DNA of 64,000 nt from a marine gamma proteobacterium HTCC2148. Its GTDB lineage: Bacteria > Pseudomonadota > Gammaproteobacteria > Pseudomonadales > Halieaceae. A program made the position numbers and the translations under genes. The DNA lies in assembly GCA_000156295.1 (NCBI GenBank), contig DS999238.1:4931-68930 (forward strand), written 5' to 3'. The notes beneath the pieces are model-generated. The model did no database searches. It was given only the letters and a program-made list of their open reading frames with translations, and was not told where the DNA came from. This document shows, one piece after another, positions 1 through 11,262 of the stretch. Positions within the stretch are counted from its first letter, which is position 1; every line of letters starts with the position of its first letter.

Positions 1-323
1 GTCAGACCAGATCGTACACGTGAGTGACGCCACTTTGATGCCGAAGTACTTAATTCCGATATCCCCGTGCTGGTGGATTTTTGGGCAGAGTGGTGCGGCC
101 CTGCAAAATGATCGCCCCTGTCCTGGACGAGATCGCTGTGGAATACGAAGGCAAGTTAAAAATCGCCAAAGTAGACGTTGACGCCAACCCCGAGATCGCG
201 CCCAAGTTCGGTATCCGCGGAATTCCAACTCTGATCGTTTTCAAAGGTGGCAACGCAGAAGCAACAAAGGTCGGCGCTCTCTCGAAAACCCAGCTGACAG
301 AATTCATTCAGGAAGTGGTCTAA
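1..323 (+). pseudogene. trxA: thioredoxin TrxA, 5' edge and two apparent frameshifts
   Basis: Thioredoxin is a small cytoplasmic dithiol-disulfide reductase. The reconstructed protein is about 108 residues, the usual family length, with the WCGPC active site, the cis-Pro region (GIRGIPT) and the C-terminal KVGALSK segment. Base 1 would be the G of the start codon, so only two bases lie outside the window. Reading needs three frames. A base is missing near 34-37 (ACT TT. GAT) and another near 100-104, where the second active-site Cys should be (CCT .GC AAA). Both sites look like loss of one T in a short T run, so sequencing error near a contig end is at least as likely as a true pseudogene. 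The order trxA-rho is conserved in gammaproteobacteria. Identity is certain; functional status is not. Confidence 0.85.
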
Positions 324-354
324 CAGCCCCTGATTTAATTTGCATCACTGCGAC

Positions 355-376
355 GGCCACTCACTAATAAGTGGCC
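355..376 (+). terminator. hairpin downstream of trxA
   Basis: A perfect 7-bp inverted repeat (GGCCACT / AGTGGCC) with an 8-base loop lies 32 bases after the trxA stop. It lacks a strong U tract, so it may be a weak terminator or a 3'-end stabilising structure. Confidence 0.4.
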
Positions 377-544
377 TAATCGCTTCGCACTGCGCGCGCG
401 ACTAACAGCGTCAACAATCATCTGTCGACAACCAGCGAACCGGCTCACTGTAACCCGCTCAAACATCCTCCTGTGATAGGCAGGCCCAAACATGTTCTGG
501 GTCCATCACTTAGCGCTTGGCCACAAAAAGTGGGACCGCAAAAA

Positions 545-576
545 CCCCTGGAGCGTTTGCAAGCTCCTCGAAGGGG
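545..576 (+). other. two-part hairpin in rho leader
   Basis: Nested arms CCCCT-GGAGC and GCTCC-(TCGA)-AGGGG enclose an 8-base loop about 200 bases before rho. No T tract follows, so it is not a classical terminator. A structured leader or attenuation element is possible, but function is inferred only from position. Confidence 0.35.
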
Positions 577-773
577 CCCCAGATCGTCTGGATAAAGTTA
601 AAATTAGCGGTAGACGGCCCCTTCCCTGCGTGCTACCTTTTCTCTCGTTGCACATTCCTGTGCCGCAATAATAAAACTACCACCCAATTTTAAAGCTCCA
701 ATTTGCTGACCGAAGTCCGCACGTATTCCCAATTAACCCGAATCCCCTCAAGCCTGAATCACACTATTAATCT

Positions 774-2042
774 ATGAATCTTACCGATCTAAAAACCAAA
801 TCCACCCAGGAACTTATCGATATCGCCAAGGATATGGGACTGGACAACATGGCCCGGTCCCGCAAACAGGACATCATCTTTGCCATCCTCAAACGACACG
901 CCAAGAGCGGAGAGGATATTTACGGTGATGGTGTGTTGGAGATCCTGCAGGACGGTTTCGGCTTCTTGCGCAGCGCAGACAGCTCCTATCTTGCCGGGCC
1001 GGATGATATTTACGTGTCCCCCAGCCAGATTCGTCGCTTTAACCTGCGCACCGGTGACACTATTTCCGGCAAAATCCGCCCACCTAAGGACAGCGAACGC
1101 TATTTCGCGCTGCTCAAGGTTGGCGAGATTAACTTCAGCAAGCCGGAGAGCGCGAAGCACAAAATTCTGTTCGAGAACCTGACTCCACTGTTCCCGGACG
1201 AACGCATGACCTTGGAAAAAGGCAATGGCAGTTCCGAGGACCTGACGGGGCGTATCATCGACCTGGTAGCCCCCATCGGCAAAGGACAGCGCGGTCTGTT
1301 AGTTGCACCGCCCAAAGCCGGTAAAACCATTATGATGCAGAACATCGCTCAGGCGATTATCAGCAACAACCCGGATTGCCACATCATCGTGCTGCTGATT
1401 GATGAACGTCCGGAAGAAGTAACGGAGATGCAGCGATCAGTCGGTGCCCGCGGTGCTGAGGTAGTTGCCTCCACCTTCGACGAACCTCCATCGCGTCACG
1501 TACAGGTGGCCGATATGGTCATCGAAAAAGCCAAACGCCTGGTAGAACACAAGAAAGATGTCGTTATTTTGCTGGACTCTATTACTCGTCTTGCTCGTGC
1601 CTACAACACTGTTATCCCCAGCTCCGGTAAAGTATTGACCGGTGGTGTAGACGCCCATGCCCTGGAACGCCCCAAGCGCTTTTTCGGTGCGGCGCGAAAC
1701 ATCGAAGAAGGCGGCAGCCTATCCATCATCGCCACTGCGCTGATTAACACCGGCTCCAAAATGGATGAAGTGATCTACGAGGAATTCAAAGGCACCGGTA
1801 ACATGGAGCTGCATCTGGATCGCAAAGTTGCGGAGAAGCGAGTTTATCCGGCCATCAATATTCGCAGCTCCGGTACTCGTCGTGAGGAACTCCTCACCGG
1901 TGAGGAAGAACTGGCGCGTATGTGGATTCTGCGCAAACTACTGCACGGCATGGAAGATACCCCGGCAATTGAGTTCCTTATCGATAAGCTCAAGGATACC
2001 AAAACCAATGACGAGTTCTTCTTGTCAATGAAGCGCAAGTAA
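774..2042 (+). CDS. rho: transcription termination factor Rho
   Basis: Hexameric RNA-dependent ATPase/helicase that ends transcription at Rho-dependent sites. The 422 residues match the usual ~420. The N-terminal helical Rho_N region (about 1-45) is followed by the cold-shock-like RNA-binding domain (about 50-125; [16 protein letters not shown] is typical). The RecA-like ATPase domain has the P-loop PPKAGKT (about 178-185), the catalytic segment [15 protein letters not shown], Walker B VILLDS (about 263-268) and the Q/R-loop region after [10 protein letters not shown]. The protein is complete and ends in the usual MKRK tail. It follows trxA as in many gammaproteobacteria, with a 450-base gap that suggests its own promoter. 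Confidence 0.98.
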   Translation: MNLTDLKTKSTQELIDIAKDMGLDNMARSRKQDIIFAILKRHAKSGEDIYGDGVLEILQDGFGFLRSADSSYLAGPDDIYVSPSQIRRFNLRTGDTISGKIRPPKDSERYFALLKVGEINFSKPESAKHKILFENLTPLFPDERMTLEKGNGSSEDLTGRIIDLVAPIGKGQRGLLVAPPKAGKTIMMQNIAQAIISNNPDCHIIVLLIDERPEEVTEMQRSVGARGAEVVASTFDEPPSRHVQVADMVIEKAKRLVEHKKDVVILLDSITRLARAYNTVIPSSGKVLTGGVDAHALERPKRFFGAARNIEEGGSLSIIATALINTGSKMDEVIYEEFKGTGNMELHLDRKVAEKRVYPAINIRSSGTRREELLTGEEELARMWILRKLLHGMEDTPAIEFLIDKLKDTKTNDEFFLSMKRK

Positions 2043-2210
2043 GCGCTTCTGCGGTCTGGTAACTCGCAGCACAGTTAGCACTGAACTGGCGTCTCTAAGG
2101 CGCTGGTCCCTGACACTTAAGCCCTAGCGCAAGCCGGGCTGCAATCCCGTTGCTAAGCCCGCATTGAGGGTGTACTGTTTCCCACCAACGTCCGTTGAGA
2201 ATAGTGATCA

Positions 2211-3698
2211 GTGAAGTACAAGGATCTGCGTGAATTTATCGCCGAGTTAGAGCAACGTGGCGACCTGGTTCGCATAACAGCCGAAGTCGACCCCAATCTG
2301 GAAATGACCGAAATCGCCGACCGCACATTGCGCGCCGGCGGCCCCGCACTGCTGTTTGAAAACCCCAAGGGCCACAGCACCCCGGTACTGGCCAACCTGT
2401 TCGGCACCGAGCAGCGTGTCGCACTTGGAATGGGTGAAGAGGAAGTAAGCGCGCTGCGCGATATTGGCGAACTGCTTGCTTATTTGCGCCAACCAGACCC
2501 CCCAAAAGGTATGCGTGACCTGGTAGACAAAGCACCTATTCTGAAGCAAGTGCTCAACATGGGTCCCAGCACAGTGCGTAACCCGCCCTGTCAGTTCCAC
2601 GCCAAAACCGGTGACGAGGTTGACCTGTATCAACTGCCTATACAGACCTGTTGGCCGGGCGATGCCGGCCCCCTGGTCACCTGGCCACTGGTGATCACGC
2701 GCGGTCCGGAGAAAGAACGACAGAATCTCGGCATTTACCGCATGCAGTTAATCGCGAAGAACAAGCTCATAATGCGCTGGCTTTCGCATCGCGGTGGCGC
2801 CCTGGATTATCGCGACTGGCAATTGAAGAACCCTGGCAAACGCTATCCTGTGGCCGTCGCCCTGGGCGCAGATCCGGCGACCACCTTGGGCGCTGTCACT
2901 CCCGTTCCCGATGGCATTTCCGAGTACGCGTTCGCCGGCCTGTTGCGCGGCAGCAAAACCGAGGTCGCGGACTGTTTTACTCCGCTGTGCCGAGAGCAGG
3001 AACTGAAAGTGCCAGCGACTGCAGAGTACATCCTGGAGGGTTACCTTGAACCCGGAGAGGAAGCGGACGAAGGCCCGTTCGGCGACCATACAGGTTATTA
3101 CAATGAGGTCGAGCGCTTTCCCGTGTTCACTGTGGAAGCGATTACCCATCGGGAGTCGCCTATTTATCACAGCACGTATACCGGCCGGCCGCCGGATGAG
3201 CCCGCCGTTCTGGGCGTCGCCTTGAATGAGGTTTTCGTCCCTCTGCTACAAAAGCAATTCCCGGAGATTGTGGATTTTTATCTACCCCCTGAGGGCTGCT
3301 CCTACCGAATGGCGGTGGTCACCATGCGCAAGGAATATCCCGGTCACGCAAAACGCGTGATGCTCGGCGTATGGTCTTTTTTACGTCAGTTCATGTACAC
3401 AAAATTTGTCATCGTTACCGATGAAGACGTCAATGCCAGGGACTGGAAAGATGTGATTTGGGCAATGACCACCCGCATGGACCCGCAGCGAGACTGCGTG
3501 TTTATTGAGAATACACCGATCGACTATCTCGACTTTGCCTCGCCAGTGGCGGGGCTCGGTTCCAAGGTGGGTTTTGACGCCACCAACAAGTGGCCGGGCG
3601 AGACGCAGCGGGAATGGGGTGAACCCATCTCGATGGACCCAGCGGTTAAAGACCGGGTCGACGATATCTGGGATGAGCTGGGTATAACGCTGGATTAA
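2211..3698 (+). CDS. ubiD: UbiD, 3-octaprenyl-4-hydroxybenzoate carboxy-lyase
   Basis: Prenylated-FMN-dependent decarboxylase of ubiquinone biosynthesis; it removes the carboxylate of 3-polyprenyl-4-hydroxybenzoate. The 495 residues agree with the ~490-500 of proteobacterial UbiD. The N-terminus [10 protein letters not shown] is typical and fixes the GTG start at 2211. The family signature [11 protein letters not shown], containing the catalytic acidic residues, lies near residues 287-297, and the C-terminus contains [13 protein letters not shown]. The gene runs with rho but is separated by 168 bases. The partner UbiX is not in the window. Confidence 0.96.
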   Translation: MKYKDLREFIAELEQRGDLVRITAEVDPNLEMTEIADRTLRAGGPALLFENPKGHSTPVLANLFGTEQRVALGMGEEEVSALRDIGELLAYLRQPDPPKGMRDLVDKAPILKQVLNMGPSTVRNPPCQFHAKTGDEVDLYQLPIQTCWPGDAGPLVTWPLVITRGPEKERQNLGIYRMQLIAKNKLIMRWLSHRGGALDYRDWQLKNPGKRYPVAVALGADPATTLGAVTPVPDGISEYAFAGLLRGSKTEVADCFTPLCREQELKVPATAEYILEGYLEPGEEADEGPFGDHTGYYNEVERFPVFTVEAITHRESPIYHSTYTGRPPDEPAVLGVALNEVFVPLLQKQFPEIVDFYLPPEGCSYRMAVVTMRKEYPGHAKRVMLGVWSFLRQFMYTKFVIVTDEDVNARDWKDVIWAMTTRMDPQRDCVFIENTPIDYLDFASPVAGLGSKVGFDATNKWPGETQREWGEPISMDPAVKDRVDDIWDELGITLD

Positions 3699-3720
3699 CA
3701 AGCACCCGCAGCTCGGAGCT

Positions 3721-4971
3721 TCAGGTTCGAGCCAGCCGCTGTGCCTGTGGCACCGTGTTTTCTGGCATCGGCAGATCTGGCAAGTCGGCTTCTTTCAATT
3801 GCAAACCTTCACGAAAGTAGGCCCCGGCCACTTTGGGCTCACCCAGAGCAACCAACAAGCGTCCCAACTCCGCGCAAATTTCAGCGCTGCGCTCCAGGCG
3901 ATAGCTACTTTCAAAGTAATCTCTGGCCTTACCCCAAAGTTTTTCCCGGGCTGACAAACGCCCAAGGCACAACAACAGCTGGGCATCTTCGGTGTGAGCT
4001 GGCAACCAGTTCTCGGCCTGTGCAAGTTGCTTTGCACTGTCCTGACCGAGCACATAGCCATACTCGCGCACCAGCTTCGAATCCCAGGTTTGCTTGAGCG
4101 CTCGTGGAATGACTTTCTCGGCTGTCGCGTGGTGCCCGCCCTTTACCAGCAAAGCCACGTACTTATCCAGTGCCGAAGCGTTCTGCTTTAAGTGGGCAGG
4201 CATTGCTTGCCACGCCTGCTGCAGCGCATCGCCGGAATCGTCGCCCTGAGCACTGGATATCAACATTTCCGTGTAAATTTCACGCTCTAATTTTTCCAGC
4301 GCTTCGGCAGAAAGTACTTTATATTTTTTTAGCTCGGGCAACAGGCTAACCAGCTCCTGCCAGTCCTTAAGTCCATAATAGGCACGATGTAAAAGATCCA
4401 ACACGTAGGGATGCCGCCCGGCATTGCGTCTGGCGCGCACCAGTGTCGCCAGGGCCTGTTCAAATTGCCCGGAATGCAGGCGCAGCTCCGCCTGGGTAAG
4501 CTCAACGGCAATACCCGCTTCCGACTCTGCGTCTTCCGCAGCGCCCAGGTATTCGCGCATTTTATCCGGCTCATTCAAGCGATAGCTGGATCGGGCCGCC
4601 ATCAGGTAGTTCACCAGCGGTGCTTCACTATTTTTGGCGCCCCTTAACAATTGACGTCTGGCACGAGTCCAGTTGCCCTCGATAAAGCTAATCAACCCTC
4701 GCGTGGTCAAACGCGAAGAGGCCCGAACCCTGCGACCCCCAATCCAACTGGCCAGAGACTGTTGCCCGCCCAGTAAGCGACGCACCAATCTTAGCGTCAG
4801 GTAGATCAGCAGGGTGAATACGGCAAGCAACACTATGCCCACCCACAGGCTGGTCTCCGCCGTGTAGTTTCCATAGGCCACCAAAATATAACCAGGATCG
4901 GTTTCTATAACGGCGACAATTCCCACCCCCACCAGTAATGCAATGAGCAGCAGTGCAAAGAGTTTACGCAT
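3721..4971 (-). CDS. hemY: HemY, TPR protein of the heme operon
   Basis: Inner-membrane protein of the proteobacterial HemY family. It is distinct from the protoporphyrinogen oxidase called HemY in Gram-positives. It is thought to support late heme synthesis, possibly as a scaffold. Two hydrophobic segments (about 3-23 and 40-61) precede a TPR-rich cytoplasmic region, visible as repeated helical motifs such as EAPLVNYLMAARSSY and AQLLLCLGRLSAREKLWGKA. At 416 residues it has the usual size. It is the last gene of hemC-hemD-hemX-hemY and starts 3 bases after the hemX stop. Confidence 0.93.
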   Translation of the reverse strand: MRKLFALLLIALLVGVGIVAVIETDPGYILVAYGNYTAETSLWVGIVLLAVFTLLIYLTLRLVRRLLGGQQSLASWIGGRRVRASSRLTTRGLISFIEGNWTRARRQLLRGAKNSEAPLVNYLMAARSSYRLNEPDKMREYLGAAEDAESEAGIAVELTQAELRLHSGQFEQALATLVRARRNAGRHPYVLDLLHRAYYGLKDWQELVSLLPELKKYKVLSAEALEKLEREIYTEMLISSAQGDDSGDALQQAWQAMPAHLKQNASALDKYVALLVKGGHHATAEKVIPRALKQTWDSKLVREYGYVLGQDSAKQLAQAENWLPAHTEDAQLLLCLGRLSAREKLWGKARDYFESSYRLERSAEICAELGRLLVALGEPKVAGAYFREGLQLKEADLPDLPMPENTVPQAQRLART

Positions 4972-4974
4972 GGT

Positions 4975-6171
4975 TTACTCCGCGCCTCCCTGTTGCAGGC
5001 GCTGACTGACAGCATCATCCAAAGCCTGCAGAGAACGCGTCAGGTTGGGCATAACAACCTGAATTGTCTGCCCTTCCAGCTGAGCAATCTCCCGCGACAT
5101 CGCGTGAGCGGCAGCGTCGTCAGTGTCGAAGAACTGAGCAACCCAATGCTGCGAACGCTGCAGACTCTCCACATAAAGAGTCTGGTTGCCAGACAGCAAG
5201 GCCACCTGGGCCTGTTCCAGCAACATGCGCAGGTTTTGCCGAACCAAACCCTCCCACTGGGGATCCATCAACGCTTGCATGGGCACGTCTCGACGGCGAA
5301 TCACAATATAGTCAGAGAGCTTGCGTGCCGCTTCTTCATAACCACGCTCCAGGCGAACCTGCCAGTCACCTTCCTCTGGCCTCGCCTCAGGTTGATCTTC
5401 CTGCTCTTGCATTTGAAAAATCACCAACCTGTCAGCCTGCTCGACCAGGGCCGAAAGTCGGAGATAAATACCTTCGACATCGACTTTAGGCACTGCCCGC
5501 AATGCGGCCTGCTCCGCCGCGACCGCGGCGCGAACATCGTGCAAACTAACATCATCCAATTGCCGCAAAATGCTGTCCGCGCTGTCCAGCAGGGCAAGCG
5601 CCGAGTCGGTATCACGGGCCATTACCACACGCTGGTTAGCCAGGCGCAGCAGGTACTGTGCCTCGGCCCGCAGCCAGCTCTCATGATCATTGGCACTAAA
5701 CGCCGCAATCTGCTGGTTCTGGGCATCCAACTGCTGAGAAAACTGCTGCAAGGACGCTGACTGATTGGTTGAGGCTGAATTCGCCGCGTCCAAACCTGTT
5801 TTCAGCTGTTTGCGTATGTCTTGCTCAAGAGATTGTAACTGGCCCTGGAGTTCGGCCTGCTGCCCGCCGGTTTTATTTTCCAGTTTATTGATACGCCGTT
5901 TGAGATCTTTCTCCCGATCCATACCCTGCTGGAGAGACCAACCTGCGGCGCCGGCCAGCACCAAGACCAACAATAAAGCCAACCAGCCAACGAAGGACGA
6001 GCGTCCTTTTACTGGCGCAGGTGCGGGCGTTGCAGACGCTGGTTTATCTGCTTTGGCTGCCACCTCCGCTTTTTTGTCTGGCTCCGGTGCAGTATCCGTG
6101 ACCTCGGCACTGGACTCCGCCGCGGCGGAAATCGAGGTCTCCTCCTCGGGCTTATCTTTTTCTTCGCTCAC
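4975..6171 (-). CDS. hemX: HemX, uroporphyrinogen-III C-methyltransferase-like membrane protein
   Basis: Member of the HemX family encoded between hemD and hemY. The N-terminus is rich in Ala, Pro, Glu and Lys (1-55). One transmembrane helix follows (about 59-82), then a coiled coil (about 90-155, with KRRINKLENKTGGQQAELQ) and a helical periplasmic domain. Many databases label it uroporphyrinogen-III C-methyltransferase, but no SAM-binding methylase motif is visible, so a structural or scaffolding role is more likely. It starts 3 bases after hemD. Confidence 0.92.
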   Translation of the reverse strand: MSEEKDKPEEETSISAAAESSAEVTDTAPEPDKKAEVAAKADKPASATPAPAPVKGRSSFVGWLALLLVLVLAGAAGWSLQQGMDREKDLKRRINKLENKTGGQQAELQGQLQSLEQDIRKQLKTGLDAANSASTNQSASLQQFSQQLDAQNQQIAAFSANDHESWLRAEAQYLLRLANQRVVMARDTDSALALLDSADSILRQLDDVSLHDVRAAVAAEQAALRAVPKVDVEGIYLRLSALVEQADRLVIFQMQEQEDQPEARPEEGDWQVRLERGYEEAARKLSDYIVIRRRDVPMQALMDPQWEGLVRQNLRMLLEQAQVALLSGNQTLYVESLQRSQHWVAQFFDTDDAAAHAMSREIAQLEGQTIQVVMPNLTRSLQALDDAVSQRLQQGGAE

Positions 6172-6174
6172 TCG

Positions 6175-6939
6175 CTAGTCTCCGGCTCGCCAATGCTGCA
6201 GAGCCTGCAGCATGGCGGCATCCGAGGCATTCGCCGCGGTTACCACATCATTAAAACCTGCCTGTTGCGCCAGCTTCGCCACCCGGGGCGAAGGCACAAC
6301 AAGACCTATATCTCTAAAGTTAGTGCTTTCTTTGTCGCTAAGCAATGTCAGCATGTTGTGCAAGCCTTCTCCGCTGCTAATCATCACCACATCAACCGCT
6401 TTGCGGAACAACAATTCAGCCAGGGATCCGGATGCCATTTCCGGGCAGACTCGTCGATAACAGGCCAGCTCGTCTACTCTTGCTTCTCGCTGGTGCAGTG
6501 TTTCCCGCAGGGTTTTACGCCCCCCGGTACCCTTGACGATGAGCACTCGCTGTCCGGCAACCTGCGCCAGTTCAGGCAAAGCAAGCAGTCCCTCGCTGCT
6601 TATTTGCTCTTTGGGGGACAGCGGACTCAAGCCCCTTGCCTCGAGTATCCTGGCAGTGGCATCACCTATTGCATACCAGTTGATTCCGCTAGGAAGCTGC
6701 GGCCAATAATCTTCGATGCACTCAAGACCGAAGCGCACCGCATTGGAGCTAATAAAGATCACGTGCTGATAGCAGTCCAGGTCGAGAACATGCTGACGTT
6801 GCGCCGCGGCTAGCTCTTTAAGGGGCACCAGTTCCAGCATCGGTTGATGGTGAACAGATGCATAACCCGCCTGTGCTAAGGCGCGAAGCAATTCGTCCGC
6901 TTGACCGGCGGGGCGAGTGACTAATACGCTAGTCGCCAT
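6175..6939 (-). CDS. hemD: HemD, uroporphyrinogen-III synthase
   Basis: Cytoplasmic enzyme that cyclises hydroxymethylbilane with inversion of ring D to give uroporphyrinogen III. The protein is 254 residues from the ATG at 6939 ([10 protein letters not shown]), the start chosen because the family begins with VLVTRPAGQ. It overlaps the hemC stop by 11 bases, as usual for hemCD. An upstream in-frame start (6966) would add nine unlikely residues. Weakly conserved family features include [21 protein letters not shown] and [13 protein letters not shown]. The low sequence conservation is normal for HemD. Confidence 0.94.
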   Translation of the reverse strand: MATSVLVTRPAGQADELLRALAQAGYASVHHQPMLELVPLKELAAAQRQHVLDLDCYQHVIFISSNAVRFGLECIEDYWPQLPSGINWYAIGDATARILEARGLSPLSPKEQISSEGLLALPELAQVAGQRVLIVKGTGGRKTLRETLHQREARVDELACYRRVCPEMASGSLAELLFRKAVDVVMISSGEGLHNMLTLLSDKESTNFRDIGLVVPSPRVAKLAQQAGFNDVVTAANASDAAMLQALQHWRAGD

Positions 6940-7861
6940 AAACCTCTGCCAGAATCGCCGCAGCACCCTGCACTAACAGTTCATTGGCAACACTGATGCC
7001 CAAATTCTCCGCATCCTCTGGCGAGCTAATGGCCTCGGCCCGCAAAACTTCTGATCCGTCGGGCCGGCCCACCAGGCCACGAAGGCGCAGGTGACCATTA
7101 TCGAGGTACTCAGCGAAACAGGCGATTGGCACCTGGCAGCCTCCGTTGAGGCGTTGGTTCATTGCCCGTTCGGCAATCACCCGTTGCGCTGTCAGTGGAT
7201 GATGCACCGTTTGCAGCAACTCCAGCACGTCGCCATCACCCTCGCGCAGTTCAATGCCCACTGCGCCCTGACCGCCCGCGGGCAGGGAGTCATCTACACT
7301 AATACTGTCGGCAATGCGCTCGCCAAAGCCAAGTCGAATCAGCCCTGCACTGGCCAGAATTATCGCATCGTACTGTCCCTCATCCAGCTTACGCAGGCGA
7401 GTGTTGACGTTGCCGCGCAGGAATTTTACTTGCAGGTCGGGCCTGCGGGCCCGCAGTTGGCATTCACGCCGAAGACTTGACGTGCCGACGACTGAGCCTG
7501 CCGGCAATTGCGCAAGCGACTCGAAGTTATTGCTGACAAACGCGTCAGTGGGATCTTCGCGCTCACAAATAACGCCCAGGGTCAGACCCTCAGGGAAACT
7601 CATAGGCACATCTTTCATTGAATGAACGGCAATATCTGCACTGCCATCGAGCAGCGCTGTCTCCAACTCCTTTACAAACAAGCCTTTGCCACCCACCTTT
7701 GCCAGCGGCACATCCAGCAGTTGATCACCGCGTGATGTCATACCCAGTAGGTTTACCTCTAATCGGGGATGGGCGCTCATCAGGGCATCGCGAACGTATT
7801 CAGCCTGCCAGAGTGCAAGGGGACTCTCACGAGTGGCGATGGTGAGCGTGCGGGTGGGCAT
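6929..7861 (-). CDS. hemC: HemC, porphobilinogen deaminase
   Basis: Hydroxymethylbilane synthase, which polymerises four porphobilinogens on a dipyrromethane cofactor. At 310 residues it has the normal length. The N-terminal [14 protein letters not shown], the substrate-binding segments VHSMKDVPM and [13 protein letters not shown], and the cofactor Cys in NGGCQVPIA (about residue 240) are all present. It is the first gene of hemCDXY, 69 bases downstream of algR on the same strand, an arrangement also known from Pseudomonas. Confidence 0.98.
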   Translation of the reverse strand: MPTRTLTIATRESPLALWQAEYVRDALMSAHPRLEVNLLGMTSRGDQLLDVPLAKVGGKGLFVKELETALLDGSADIAVHSMKDVPMSFPEGLTLGVICEREDPTDAFVSNNFESLAQLPAGSVVGTSSLRRECQLRARRPDLQVKFLRGNVNTRLRKLDEGQYDAIILASAGLIRLGFGERIADSISVDDSLPAGGQGAVGIELREGDGDVLELLQTVHHPLTAQRVIAERAMNQRLNGGCQVPIACFAEYLDNGHLRLRGLVGRPDGSEVLRAEAISSPEDAENLGISVANELLVQGAAAILAEVYGD

Positions 7862-7930
7862 GTCTGGGTTTCCTTACAAACAGATGGGCCTATCGTTAGC
7901 CTATTATCATACCATTGTGCAGTGGCGGTA

Positions 7931-8665
7931 TCAGCGCCGCGCGAGCCGTTCCTTCGCCTCGGCCAGATGCCGGCGACTAATCGCAGGAGACATTTCCAGA
8001 CCATCCAAGACCGCGTGCCAGGTGCCATCGTCCGACTTCTCGAGGCGCAACAGGTATTGCAGAGCAACCAGGGCGTTGCGATGAACCCGTAAAAGATTAT
8101 CGCCAAACTCCTGTTCAAGGTCTTTCAGGGTATCCGGAATAAGCAGCTCTTGTGTTGCGGAATGTGCGGTCACGTACTTTTGTTCGGCAATGAAACAGCG
8201 AACCTGATCCACAGCAATGGATTCAAAACCCCGATGGGTATGGCTGCTCACTGACCTGCGCTGATTGCCTGCGCCACCAAGGTCCTGCAAATTAGCCAGC
8301 TGCAGCCGGTTTACCCGCGCCGCGCCCTCCAAAGCTCCGGCCAGCTCCTTCTCTCGCACAGGTTTTAACAAATAAGCCATAGCATGATGCTGCAACGCCT
8401 GCAGCGCATACTCATCAAATGCGGTACAGAATACTACCGCTGGGGGCGAGTCACCGCGTTCCAGCTCCGCCGCCACTTCTATTCCATCCATACCCGGCAT
8501 ACGAATATCCAGCAATAACAAATCAGGCTGCTCAGCGGCCACTGTCGCCAGTGCTTCGGCGCCATCAGACGCCTGCAAACACTGAGCGTCAGGCCGTATA
8601 CGTGAAAGCAAACGCAGCAGGCGCTCGCGGGCCAATTGCTCATCGTCAACGACCAATATCTTCAC
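7931..8665 (-). CDS. algR: AlgR-type LytTR response regulator
   Basis: Two-component response regulator of the AlgR/LytR class. The receiver domain (1-120) has the acidic pair DDE near residues 7-9, the phosphoacceptor D53 in LLLLDIRMPG and the conserved Lys in YLLKPVREKEL. The C-terminal LytTR DNA-binding domain covers about 145-244 (FIAEQKYVTAHSA, LRVHRNALVAL). AlgR controls alginate, type IV pili and virulence in Pseudomonas aeruginosa; targets here are unknown and no alginate genes are in the window. Its start overlaps the algZ stop by 4 bases (ATGA), so the pair is co-translated. The location algZ-algR-hemC with divergent argH matches Pseudomonas. Confidence 0.93.
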   Translation of the reverse strand: MKILVVDDEQLARERLLRLLSRIRPDAQCLQASDGAEALATVAAEQPDLLLLDIRMPGMDGIEVAAELERGDSPPAVVFCTAFDEYALQALQHHAMAYLLKPVREKELAGALEGAARVNRLQLANLQDLGGAGNQRRSVSSHTHRGFESIAVDQVRCFIAEQKYVTAHSATQELLIPDTLKDLEQEFGDNLLRVHRNALVALQYLLRLEKSDDGTWHAVLDGLEMSPAISRRHLAEAKERLARR

Positions 8666-9762
8666 AAACCCTGCTCCGGCGAATAAGTCAGCTCTACCGT
8701 GAAGGCGCCCTCACCCGGGATGACTTTCAATCCCGCACTACTGCCATAAGTGACCAGCAAGCGTTGCTCTACGTTAGCGAGCGCCATGTGATTGCCGGCA
8801 GATTCAACCACGCCCGCTGGCATGGGGTTATCCAGTACAGCCAATATGGAACTCCCGCGCCGATTCACCGAAACCCGAATGAGCCCACCTTCCGGCAAAC
8901 GCGAAATGCCGTGATAAACTGCATTTTCAACCAGGGGTTGCAGAATCAGGCTAGGCATCGGTGCATCACGAGCCTCCTTTGCCACCTGCCATTGGACCTG
9001 TAGTCGCTCACCCAGCCGCAATTGCTCGATTCCGAGGTAGAGTTCACAGAGGCGCACTTCATCGGCCACCGTGGTGCCCTCCCGACTTTCCTTCAGGCTG
9101 GCGCGAAACAGTTCAGCGAGGTCCTCTACCGCCTGCTCTGCCGAATCCGGTCGAGAAACAATCAAACTGGCAATGCTATTGAGGGTATTGAACAAGAAGT
9201 GGGGACGAATGCGCGCACGCAGTGAATCCAGGCGCGCTTCCAACTCCAGCTTTTCCTGTATTCGTAGTTGCTGCTGCAGATAAAAATAGCGCAACACAAT
9301 GCCGCCTATGACCAGTGCTATCAGCAGATTGCGCAAGGTCCACCAGGCCTTATCAGTCTCCCCTGCAAGCCTGGGAAACAACTCAAGCGCTAGTAAGCTG
9401 GTGGCAGCGGTGACCGCAACAATAAGACAAAGGCTGAATACGGTGGAGACGGGCAGGCTGAGACGACTGAAAGGCTTGCGGCTTTGGCACAATAACAATG
9501 CGCTGACCAATACCACCCATTGCACAAACAATGAGCAGTTGGCCAACAAGTCCCAGTTGTACTGCGGCAGGTCACTACTGGCGAGGGTGTAAACCATGAC
9601 CAGTAATTGAGCCAGCAGAACCATGACAAAAACCGGCCGTGGCTCACACAAATCGGGAATAAAAAACTCCCCGAGCTCCGCCGACTCCAGCTCGCGCTCG
9701 CGATCAGTTGGCACGGGGGGCATAGGTGCGTTTTCGTGAAGACATAGCTGGTATACTTGCAT
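8662..9762 (-). CDS. algZ: AlgZ/FimS-type sensor histidine kinase
   Basis: Membrane sensor kinase of the LytS/His_kinase family, partner of AlgR. Four predicted transmembrane helices (about 43-60, 73-92, 104-127, 143-161) are followed by a short coiled linker and the phosphoacceptor motif RPHFLFNTLNS with H188. A reduced ATPase domain contains the N-box ENAVYHGIS and the late segment NVEQRLLVTYG. At 366 residues it is typical. No periplasmic sensor domain is visible, so the signal is probably sensed in or near the membrane. It is divergent from argH with 66 bases between starts. Confidence 0.92.
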   Translation of the reverse strand: MQVYQLCLHENAPMPPVPTDRERELESAELGEFFIPDLCEPRPVFVMVLLAQLLVMVYTLASSDLPQYNWDLLANCSLFVQWVVLVSALLLCQSRKPFSRLSLPVSTVFSLCLIVAVTAATSLLALELFPRLAGETDKAWWTLRNLLIALVIGGIVLRYFYLQQQLRIQEKLELEARLDSLRARIRPHFLFNTLNSIASLIVSRPDSAEQAVEDLAELFRASLKESREGTTVADEVRLCELYLGIEQLRLGERLQVQWQVAKEARDAPMPSLILQPLVENAVYHGISRLPEGGLIRVSVNRRGSSILAVLDNPMPAGVVESAGNHMALANVEQRLLVTYGSSAGLKVIPGEGAFTVELTYSPEQGL

Positions 9763-9828
9763 CCCTTGGTGGCCCGAACAAGGTAAAAAGTTACCCTCGG
9801 GTGGGACGATTCAGCAACAGGACAGGTA

Positions 9829-11250
<1,422 letters not shown>

Positions 11251-11262
11251 CGAAAAAGTCTC

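Larger units (their letters stand above)
324..773. other. trxA-rho intergenic / rho leader region
   Basis: There is no convincing ORF in these 450 bases. They hold two hairpin-forming inverted repeats, annotated separately, and presumably the rho promoter and leader. Rho is autoregulated through its leader in E. coli, but no leader peptide could be defended here. No clear -35/-10 pair was found. Confidence 0.5.

Noticed and set aside
4993-5760. 255-residue open frame antisense to hemX
   Set aside because: hemX on the other strand is a clear family member; the plus-strand frame has no recognisable domain and is a composition shadow.
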